Part shown: piece after piece, positions 1 through 5,253 of the stretch | Numbering within the stretch: position 1 is the first letter of the stretch | How the letters are laid out: every line of letters starts with the position of its first letter | Source of the DNA: JACRPI01 sp964385055 | GTDB lineage: Archaea; Nanobdellota; Nanobdellia; Woesearchaeales; DSVV01 | DNA length: 10,883 nucleotides | Direction of reading: 5' to 3' | Assembly: GCA_964385055.1 (NCBI GenBank) | Contig: CAYLMH010000043.1 | Span: 1-10,883 of the forward strand | Made by a program: the position numbers and the translations under genes | The notes under the pieces: model-generated | Told to the model about the DNA's origin: nothing | Database searches by the model: none | What the model saw: only the letters and a program-made list of their open reading frames with translations

Positions 1-141
1 AAGCAGAGCACCATAAATAATCCCCGCAAAATGAGTTTCTGTAGGCTGTTCATTTGTGTATATATGCCCTGCTTCCACCACTACTGTAGGGCTCTGGTCG
101 TTGGTGAATTTTGGTAATTGAAGCTGAATATGTTGTTGCAT
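1..141 (-). CDS. Unidentified protein, N-terminal 47 residues only
   Basis: An open frame runs leftward off the window edge from an ATG at 141-139. Its first residues are MQQHIQLQLPKF and it continues through VVVEAGHIYTNEQ to HFAGIIYGALL at the edge. I do not recognise the family. No signal peptide or membrane segment is visible in this fragment. A second in-frame ATG lies at 150-148. I prefer 141 because a GAGG Shine-Dalgarno-like motif on the minus strand at 155-152 is 10 bases from it but only 1 base from the ATG at 150. A weak TATA-like element (CTATAA on the minus strand, 196-191) lies upstream. The gene is divergent from the ACT-domain gene at 297 and shares its intergenic region, so the tandem palindromes at 221-256 could also affect it. 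Confidence 0.55.
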   Translation of the reverse strand, partial: MQQHIQLQLPKFTNDQSPTVVVEAGHIYTNEQPTETHFAGIIYGALL

Positions 142-220
142 GGAAAGCATTCCTCATCTTAAACTGCAGAGAGGTAGGCTTAGGAAAAAGTTATAGATAG
201 TGACCAGCATGAAACAGAAA

Positions 221-256
221 AGAACAATTTTGTTCTAAACAGAACAGAATTGTTCT
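221..256. promoter_or_regulatory. Two tandem AGAACA-N4-TGTTCT palindromes (candidate operators)
   Basis: Two sites with perfect 6-bp arms and 4-bp spacers lie at 221-236 (spacer ATTT) and 241-256 (spacer GAAT). Their centres are 20 bp apart, close to two helical turns, which would put two bound dimers on the same DNA face. The pair ends about 10 bp before the TATA box at 267-274, next to the expected BRE. The binding protein is unknown. The adjacent ACT-domain protein is one candidate (autoregulation), but this is inference. Confidence 0.7.
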
Positions 257-266
257 TTCCAAAAAA

Positions 267-274
267 TTTAAATA
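267..274 (+). promoter_or_regulatory. TATA box for the ACT-domain gene
   Basis: TTTAAATA is centred about 26 bases before the ATG at 297. In archaea this spacing puts the transcription start at or next to the start codon, so the mRNA is probably leaderless. Confidence 0.65.
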
Positions 275-296
275 TGAGAAGCAACCCCCAAGGATT

Positions 297-968
297 ATGA
301 AGACAAGCATGAAGAATGAACAGAAAAAAGAAAAAACAACAACTGAGCTGACTATTCAGTATATCCAAGAACATCCGTACATTAAGAGTTGTTTGAAGAA
401 AGGACTTCTTAATTATTCTTCTCTTGCCCGCCTTATTGCGAAAGAACTTCATATTGAAAAGAAAACATCCAAGGAAGCGATCCTCATTGCTGCAAGACGT
501 TTCAAAGAAGCATTAAAACATGAGATGATTAATGAAGAGAAAATACGAAACTTGCTTGCGCGCTCTGAGATAGAAATGCTTACTAAGATTAATGTTTTTA
601 TTGTTCAGAAAGACATGAGCGCAGAACTTCTTGAGAAGATAGAAAAAAGATCAAGACAGAATTATAGAACTTTTTTTATTACAGAAGGATCAAGTAGTTA
701 TACCTTGATTATGCAAGAACAGGACGCAGCGTATTGGAAAGAGAAGATAGAAGAGAAAATTATCGCGCATCACAAAAAATTAGCATTGATCATGATCAAA
801 TCCACAGAAGATATTGAGATGACCATTGGAACTGTCGCGTTTCTTACCTCTCTTTTTGCAGAGAATGGAGTAAACATAATCGAATTTCTCTCCTGTTGGA
901 CAGATACAATTTTCATTATCCAAGAAGAAGATACAAAGAAAGCGCTCGACTTCCTAAATCTTTCTTGA
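297..968 (+). CDS. ACT-domain protein with helical N-terminal region, putative regulator
   Basis: This 223-residue protein has a charged, helix-rich N-terminal part (about 15-90) that could be a winged-helix-like DNA-binding region. An ACT-like segment follows (about 93-155), then a clearer ACT domain (about 161-221) with the pattern LALIMI..., a helix ending in FAENGVNIIEFL, and TIFIIQEED. This resembles the ACT domains of aspartate kinases. ACT domains usually bind small ligands, often amino acids; the ligand here is unknown. The start at 297 is chosen because it sits about 26 bases after the TATA box; an in-frame ATG at 309 is the alternative. Two tandem palindromes lie directly upstream. 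The last 15 bases overlap the 3' end of the convergent dtdA gene. The ACT assignment is fairly sure; the DNA-binding role is inferred. Confidence 0.75.
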   Translation: MKTSMKNEQKKEKTTTELTIQYIQEHPYIKSCLKKGLLNYSSLARLIAKELHIEKKTSKEAILIAARRFKEALKHEMINEEKIRNLLARSEIEMLTKINVFIVQKDMSAELLEKIEKRSRQNYRTFFITEGSSSYTLIMQEQDAAYWKEKIEEKIIAHHKKLALIMIKSTEDIEMTIGTVAFLTSLFAENGVNIIEFLSCWTDTIFIIQEEDTKKALDFLNLS

Positions 969-1754
969 AGGAATATTTTTCTCTTCTAAAAACACCATCA
1001 AGTCTCGTACTTTATCTTTATTACCAACACCCTTCCAATCAATAACAATTTCTTCAACTGCAGGAACAGTATTCTCAATTGCTTGTTGAATCATCTCAAC
1101 AGTCAAATGTTCGAGTTGATATTTTGGACAAACATGACCAAACGCATAGTTCTCCAGCAAAATAAGCTTCTTGAAATTTGGCGTATAATGCGTGCCACCT
1201 ATTCCAAACGCGATCTTTTTGTGGTGTTTATTTAGCTCTACTGTTAAAGAAACAAGATGAAAGAGCGTCTCCGCGATAGCTTTGCCATAGCGTTCATTCG
1301 CATATTGTTCAGCATTGCTTCCTATTTCAATAAAGAGAACAGGTTTTGCAACTGTCGGACCATGATGCGTGCACTCCTGAACAACGTCAAGCTGAAGCTG
1401 TTCTCGTCTATTAATCTCTTCAAGCTTCAACAATCCTTCTGCAAGAAACAAGGCAGGAGCGGTACCAAGCGTTGCTTTCTCGCCGCCAAGATCATTGGAA
1501 AACCAATTCCCTGGAGGATGAACAGTTAATGAAGGAACACCTGCCGCGCTCATGTGTTTGGTAACAAAAATATAAAGATCCGCAACAATATCACGAAAAA
1601 CCGTGTCTGCAAAAATAGGACGTGTGTTCTGAACAGTGTGCAAAATAACAAAAGGAGGAAGTTTTTTTTCATACTGCGCAAACTGCTTTTTCACAGTCAT
1701 AGACGCGGGATCTTCAGTAAAGAAGAGGATTGCTATTTTGTTTATTTTTTGCAT
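954..1754 (-). CDS. dtdA: D-aminoacyl-tRNA deacylase, archaeal DTD2 type
   Basis: This enzyme hydrolyses D-amino acids from mischarged tRNA in the cytoplasm, freeing the tRNA and keeping D-residues out of proteins. The 266 residues match the usual length of the archaeal/plant DTD2 (GEK1-like) family. Visible family motifs are TKHMSAAGVPSLTVH leading into GNW (82-84), ECTHHGP (127-133, usually EATHHGP), FIEIGSN (141-147), GIGGTHYTPNF (from 184) and GHVCPKY (206-212). It lies 32 bases after the amino-acid racemase gene on the same strand and may be cotranscribed with it. An AT-rich TATA-like stretch at 1777-1787 could also give it its own leaderless promoter. Its last codons overlap the convergent ACT-domain gene by 15 bases. 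A D-amino-acid checkpoint next to a racemase is functionally suggestive. Confidence 0.93.
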   Translation of the reverse strand: MQKINKIAILFFTEDPASMTVKKQFAQYEKKLPPFVILHTVQNTRPIFADTVFRDIVADLYIFVTKHMSAAGVPSLTVHPPGNWFSNDLGGEKATLGTAPALFLAEGLLKLEEINRREQLQLDVVQECTHHGPTVAKPVLFIEIGSNAEQYANERYGKAIAETLFHLVSLTVELNKHHKKIAFGIGGTHYTPNFKKLILLENYAFGHVCPKYQLEHLTVEMIQQAIENTVPAVEEIVIDWKGVGNKDKVRDLMVFLEEKNIPSRKI

Positions 1755-1786
1755 GAATGGAAAGCAAGAGCAAAGGTTAATATAAT

Positions 1787-2479
1787 TTATGAATCGTGAA
1801 GAGTCCTTACCGTTGCATCGACAAGGATTTTCATAGTGTCAAAGATTTGCAGCGATGTATGTTGAGGAATAAGGAGCTGAAGATCAGTGCATGCAAGAAG
1901 AACAGTCGAGACGTTCTTTTTTTCAAAGTCCTCAATGATGGAAAGAAGAAATTGCCGATCTGCATTAGAATGTCTTCCAGAAACAAGATTACTGATGATT
2001 TTGCCTAATTTTGCTTGCTGAAAAGGAGGAGGTGCAATGTGTTTCAATTCTGCCTCAAGAAAATGATTCTCATAAACCTTTTTCTCTAAAGATGCGGTTG
2101 TTGCGATTATTCCAACTGAATGAATGTGCTTCTGCTGTAAAAAGTGTGTCGTTTCCTCGACAATGCTTAAGACTGGAATAGCAACTGCTGCCCGAATCTC
2201 ATCAATAAAAATATGAAGCGTATTGCAGGGAAGCACGAGAAAATCTGCTCCTGCTTTTTCAAGACGTTGCGCTGCGTCAACAAGGAAAGGAAGGTATCGC
2301 TCTGCTCCTGTTGCTTTTTGCAGGAGATCGTGTTCTATCTCCATCAAAAGAGGAACATTCCAGAGAAGAACAGGAGGTCTCTTGCTTCCCTCTTTTTGAA
2401 GAGAACCAAAAACTACATCTAAGTAAAACTCCGCTGTTGTTTCTGGACCAAGACCACCAATTATACCAACGGTTTTCAT
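1787..2479 (-). CDS. Asp/Glu-type PLP-independent amino-acid racemase
   Basis: This 230-residue protein belongs to the aspartate/glutamate racemase superfamily, which interconverts L- and D-amino acids with two cysteines and no cofactor. It starts MKTVGIIGGLGPETTAEFY, the typical N-terminus. The two catalytic cysteines are visible as PCNTLH (Cys85) and ACTDLQLL (Cys197). The second motif is more usually GCTEL, so Ala and Asp here are a mild variation that could affect substrate choice. An ATG at 2479-2477 is chosen over an in-frame upstream start near 2548: the family motif begins right at this Met, and the ATG overlaps the upstream gene's TGA as ATGA, which suggests translational coupling. 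Aspartate is the best-guess substrate, but broad-specificity racemases share these motifs. Confidence 0.9.
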   Translation of the reverse strand: MKTVGIIGGLGPETTAEFYLDVVFGSLQKEGSKRPPVLLWNVPLLMEIEHDLLQKATGAERYLPFLVDAAQRLEKAGADFLVLPCNTLHIFIDEIRAAVAIPVLSIVEETTHFLQQKHIHSVGIIATTASLEKKVYENHFLEAELKHIAPPPFQQAKLGKIISNLVSGRHSNADRQFLLSIIEDFEKKNVSTVLLACTDLQLLIPQHTSLQIFDTMKILVDATVRTLHDS

Positions 2480-3363
2480 GGGAAACACCTTGTTATTACT
2501 TCTTGAAGTTTTTGTTCTACAGACCCACGCTCTGTTGGAGCAATGCATGTATCGTAGAGACGAACAAGTGCCTTAAGATAATTAAGACATTCCTTTTTCT
2601 GCGCAGGTCCAAAACGATTCTGAGCCTGTAAAATTTTAGTTGTAACGTCTTCATCTTTCTCAAGTAAAACACGAGCGTGTTTATCTGCGCAAAAATATGG
2701 GGCACAGTGCGGTTTCTTTGGATCAAAGGTTTTGCCCGAAACAACATAAAGGAAAGATAAAGGATCTTTTTCAGTAACAAACCCTTCTACCTGCGCTTTG
2801 TAAAGCCGATCAAAATAGACTTCATCTTTTCTTCTATCTCCTGTAAGAGCCCACCCTACTTTAAGAGAAACACCACGCTCTTGTTGAAACCAGACCATAT
2901 CAGCAAGTTGCCGTTGTGCGTAAGGAGGAAGCTCTGAAAAGCACCAGAGTGCATGTTGGTATCTGCTCTCTGTTTCAAGTGCAGAAGCAAACAGAACAGA
3001 CCAGCCCTGTAACCCAAGATTGGCGATAGTCGTTTCTAAAGTTGTTTTGTAATGTTCTGCTATTTGGTGGATTTCTGCATCAGCAAAACCATTCGCCTTT
3101 GCATGGCTATCCGCAATAAGAATATATTTTCGATCCGCTAACATTTCACTGACAAGAAGCATGCTTAAGACATCTATAGGAAGTCCTTGAGTAAGAAATG
3201 GAACACCGTTAGAAAGCCCGACACCAAAATAAAGTGCGTCTCTTGAAACCCATGATGATGTTCCCTCCAAAGATTGTTCTTTCTCAACAAGGGATTGATT
3301 TCTAATAAAGCGCTCTAACGCTGACTGATCGGTGATACCGTAAATCAGAACGTGGTTGTCCAA
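2476..3363 (-). CDS. TyrRS/TrpRS-like (class Ic) Rossmann protein lacking HIGH and KMSKS motifs
   Basis: I do not recognise a named family for this 295-residue protein. By eye, residues 45-92 follow the start of an archaeal TyrRS catalytic domain: YFG (45-47), S-N-G (51-53), then a hydrophobic helix and ILIADSHAKANG (81-92), like the LLADxHAxLN segment of TyrRS. The HIGH motif of real synthetases is replaced by PFLTQG (55-60), and no KMSKS is present. Later segments are LKVGWAL (157-163), DEVYFD (170-175), LSFLYVVSGKT (192-202) and APYF (211-214). Lacking both ATP-site signatures, it probably does not charge tRNA normally. Cyclodipeptide synthases have the same fold and the same losses, but their own motifs are not evident. 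The start is a TTG at 3363; the in-frame stop upstream leaves no ATG. It overlaps the racemase gene by 4 bases and is divergent from the Lrp gene. Confidence 0.6.
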   Translation of the reverse strand: MDNHVLIYGITDQSALERFIRNQSLVEKEQSLEGTSSWVSRDALYFGVGLSNGVPFLTQGLPIDVLSMLLVSEMLADRKYILIADSHAKANGFADAEIHQIAEHYKTTLETTIANLGLQGWSVLFASALETESRYQHALWCFSELPPYAQRQLADMVWFQQERGVSLKVGWALTGDRRKDEVYFDRLYKAQVEGFVTEKDPLSFLYVVSGKTFDPKKPHCAPYFCADKHARVLLEKDEDVTTKILQAQNRFGPAQKKECLNYLKALVRLYDTCIAPTERGSVEQKLQEVITRCFP

Positions 3364-3410
3364 AAGCAGGTTGTGCTGTTCTCATAGAAGGAACTAACAG
3401 AAGCCACCAT

Positions 3411-3416
3411 TATATA
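3411..3416 (-). promoter_or_regulatory. TATA box for the synthetase-like/racemase operon
   Basis: On the minus strand the region reads AAGGTATATAATGG. The TATATA core is centred about 50 bases before the TTG at 3363, so this transcript would carry a leader of roughly 20-25 bases, unlike most genes in the window. The left arm of the 13-bp inverted repeat (3424-3436) lies directly upstream, a position suited to an activator. Confidence 0.55.
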
Positions 3417-3423
3417 CCTTCCC

Positions 3424-3475
3424 GTATAATATTCAAATAATCACCAAAAAATATATAAATAATTGAATATTATAC
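3424..3475. promoter_or_regulatory. Perfect 13-bp inverted repeat flanking the lrp TATA box (candidate Lrp operator pair)
   Basis: GTATAATATTCAA (3424-3436) is repeated in exact reverse complement as TTGAATATTATAC (3463-3475). The arm centres are 39 bp apart. The left arm lies just upstream of the minus-strand TATA box at 3411-3416; the right arm lies between the plus-strand TATA box (3451-3460) and the start of the Lrp gene. Lrp/AsnC proteins bind such paired AT-rich sites as dimers or larger assemblies, and archaeal members often regulate themselves. The arrangement suits repression of lrp and activation of the divergent operon, which is inference. Confidence 0.8.
3451..3460 (+). promoter_or_regulatory. 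TATA box for the Lrp/AsnC gene
   Basis: ATATATAAAT is preceded by an A-rich BRE-like stretch. Its centre is 25 bases before a TTG at 3480 and 34 before the ATG at 3489. Transcription therefore probably starts near 3480, giving a leader of about 9 bases, or none if the TTG is used. Confidence 0.7.
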
Positions 3476-3488
3476 AACTTTGAGACCA

Positions 3489-3938
3489 ATGAAAGACATC
3501 CAGCCAAAACTTATCGACGTATTCAAGAAAGGATACTGCACACCACAAATCGCGCGAGTAGCGAAAAAGCTCAAAGAGCCTGCAACAACCATTCATTACA
3601 ACATAAAGCGTCTCGAAAAAGAAGGAGCGATCAAAACATACAAAGCAGTGTTTGACTACAAGAAAATCAACGAAGGATTCTGCGCGTTTGTTCTCATCAG
3701 TCTCTCTCCTGATGAATATGGAAATCCAGAAAAAATAGGAAAAGAACTCTCCAGACATGCAGAAATAGAAAGTGTGGATATTGCGACGGGAGATTGGGAA
3801 ATGGTTATCAAAGTTCGCACAAAAGATCAAGATGCGTATTACGAACTCGTCAAGAATGTCATCTCACGAAAAGGAGTGACGAAGATTAAAACGCTCACGA
3901 GTTTAAAGCAATTAAAGACAGAATTTGTGGAACTCTAA
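3489..3938 (+). CDS. Lrp/AsnC family transcriptional regulator
   Basis: This 149-residue protein has the Lrp/AsnC layout. The N-terminal helix-turn-helix (about 16-45) includes TPQIARVAKKL and TTIHYNIKRLEKEG. A linker strand IKTYKAVFDYKKI follows, then a RAM (ligand-binding, oligomerisation) domain at about 63-140 with FCAFVLISL, IESVDIATGDWEMVIKV and VTKIKTLTSLK. The family senses amino acids or related metabolites and forms dimers to octamers. ATG 3489 is preferred; a TTG at 3480 in frame would add three residues (MRP) and fits the leaderless spacing better. It is divergent from the synthetase-like/racemase genes and flanked by the 13-bp inverted repeat, so it is the likely regulator of both units. 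Its stop lies 3 bases from the stop of the convergent kinase-like gene. Confidence 0.92.
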   Translation: MKDIQPKLIDVFKKGYCTPQIARVAKKLKEPATTIHYNIKRLEKEGAIKTYKAVFDYKKINEGFCAFVLISLSPDEYGNPEKIGKELSRHAEIESVDIATGDWEMVIKVRTKDQDAYYELVKNVISRKGVTKIKTLTSLKQLKTEFVEL

Positions 3939-3941
3939 ATA

Positions 3942-4607
3942 CTAAGAATAACGCACCAAAAGTCCTGCTCGAGAATAAAGATCTTCTACAGCAAGAGCAT
4001 CACAAATTCGTTCCGTGATAAGATCATCACGAAGATGGTTTAAAAGAGCGTTCTTATAGACAAGCGCTGCTTGTTTAAATCGTTGAGAAGGATTGCTATG
4101 TTGTTGATACATCGTTTCTGAAACTATTCCTGCGCAATCAATACAGGAAGCAGAAGTACCTGTAAAAAGAAAATTTTCAGGAGCACCATCAGAAAATGCA
4201 AACCCTCTTTCGTTTGCATGTTCCACATATGCAAGAAGCGCACAAAAGTTCTCGAGAGTTGGACGAAATGACCCATAAGGTTTTCCAACAAGGTGCTCAC
4301 GAACAAGACCGGGAACACGTTCAATTTCAGGAAGATCTTTAAGAACATAACCTCCTCCAAATTGTTCGCGGGGAACAACCAAAGGACCATCACGAACAAC
4401 AGTAACGAGTTCATAAGGAATTGGAGCACGAACGTCTGCTGCAAGAAGCATTTCCATATTGCGAAATTCAAGTTCTGCGCAAGAGGCATGATCTGGTTGG
4501 TAGACCTTTAAGCATTTTCCATCTCCTAAATCATAGACAACTCCTTGTCGACCGTGACCTAAACGAGGCAGGGCTTGGAAAGAAGAGGAAAGAATTTCTC
4601 GGACCAT
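3942..4607 (-). CDS. Small protein-kinase-fold protein
   Basis: This 221-residue protein shows a compact eukaryotic-like kinase fold. A glycine-rich loop LGHGRQGVVY (16-25) is followed by the expected ATP-binding lysine in KCLKVY (Lys34) and a candidate helix-C glutamate (Glu45 or Glu47). The C-lobe has FSDGAPENFLF, where Asp140 and Asn145 fit the catalytic loop (D-x4-N), and CIDCAG, where Asp157 replaces the Asp of DFG. All main catalytic positions seem present, so activity is plausible on a protein or a small molecule. The protein is shorter than a standard kinase domain, resembling RIO/phosphotransferase-type relatives. The start fits the TATA box at 4632-4639. It is monocistronic and convergent with lrp. 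Confidence 0.65.
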   Translation of the reverse strand: MVREILSSSFQALPRLGHGRQGVVYDLGDGKCLKVYQPDHASCAELEFRNMEMLLAADVRAPIPYELVTVVRDGPLVVPREQFGGGYVLKDLPEIERVPGLVREHLVGKPYGSFRPTLENFCALLAYVEHANERGFAFSDGAPENFLFTGTSASCIDCAGIVSETMYQQHSNPSQRFKQAALVYKNALLNHLRDDLITERICDALAVEDLYSRAGLLVRYS

Positions 4608-4631
4608 AAAAGAGAAGAAACAAAAGGATTG

Positions 4632-4639
4632 ATTTAAAT
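4632..4639 (-). promoter_or_regulatory. TATA box for the kinase-like gene
   Basis: ATTTAAAT on the minus strand is centred about 29 bases before the ATG at 4607, consistent with a leaderless or nearly leaderless mRNA. Confidence 0.6.
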
Positions 4640-4684
4640 GTTATGAAGAAAAGAAAGCATAACATAATAATAGAAAGAAAATAC

Positions 4685-5221
4685 TTAAAAATACTTTTCT
4701 CTCTTCTGAATCAAGTACACGACAATACCAAACACCACTAAAAGCACAATAAACGCAGGAATGCTTTCTGTTTCAAAGTATTGCATGGTTCCGATAAATA
4801 CAGCTGCTGCAGAACCGATGAACAAACCAATTTTGATAGGAACATCAAAACTCAGGAACATGACAATAACAAGGGTCAAAACAGCAAAACCAAGAACAGA
4901 CAAGTACTTCCATGTATCATATTGTCGTTTTTCATCATCATACGTTTTCTGCTCTGCCTGTTGTTCTTCAAGGCATTGATCGCGTTTTTCAACCATTGCT
5001 GCTTGCTCATCTGCATCATAACATTTACTTTCTTCAGCATACGGCGCGTATCCGTAACAATCTTTGTACATCGGATAATCGTAGCCTGTATATTCAGGCA
5101 AAAATGTCCGAACACCCAAAAATACTAATGGAACATAAAGAAAGATAACAATGAGTGTGTAGATGAGCTTACTCCAAGAAAAGCCAGATTTAGGCAGTAC
5201 TTTTGTTTGTTTTGAAGCCAT
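4685..5221 (-). CDS. Four-helix membrane protein of unknown function
   Basis: I do not recognise this 178-residue protein. Hydrophobicity shows one helix near the N-terminus (about 19-39), a polar segment of about 65 residues, then three closely spaced helices (about 105-124, 129-147, 154-171) and a short basic tail QKREKYF. The polar segment is rich in Tyr, Glu and Gln and has three cysteines (55, 67, 83); its second half looks like a charged helix. With the basic N-terminus inside, this segment would be outside the cell and the tail inside. The ATG at 5221 fits the TATA box at 5243-5250. It lies just downstream of the amidohydrolase gene on the same strand but seems to have its own promoter. 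Confidence 0.65.
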   Translation of the reverse strand: MASKQTKVLPKSGFSWSKLIYTLIVIFLYVPLVFLGVRTFLPEYTGYDYPMYKDCYGYAPYAEESKCYDADEQAAMVEKRDQCLEEQQAEQKTYDDEKRQYDTWKYLSVLGFAVLTLVIVMFLSFDVPIKIGLFIGSAAAVFIGTMQYFETESIPAFIVLLVVFGIVVYLIQKREKYF

Positions 5222-5242
5222 AAATAATTTATTTTTTTACCA

Positions 5243-5250
5243 GTATAAAT
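5243..5250 (-). promoter_or_regulatory. TATA box for the four-helix membrane protein gene
   Basis: GGTATTTATACTGG on the minus strand has its TATA core centred about 26 bases before the ATG at 5221. It lies within about 10 bases of the stop codon of the upstream amidohydrolase gene, so that intergenic space is almost entirely promoter. Confidence 0.6.
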
Positions 5251-5253
5251 ACC

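Noticed and set aside
2480..2548. Upstream extension of the racemase by 23 residues
   Set aside because: The added residues do not resemble the family N-terminus, and the extension lies wholly within the coding region of the upstream gene; the ATG in the ATGA overlap is a better start.
2476..3363. Assigning the synthetase-like protein as a cyclodipeptide synthase
   Set aside because: The fold class and lost ATP motifs fit, but the conserved serine motif near the N-terminus and the Tyr/Glu motif of that family are not visible, so the name would go beyond the evidence.
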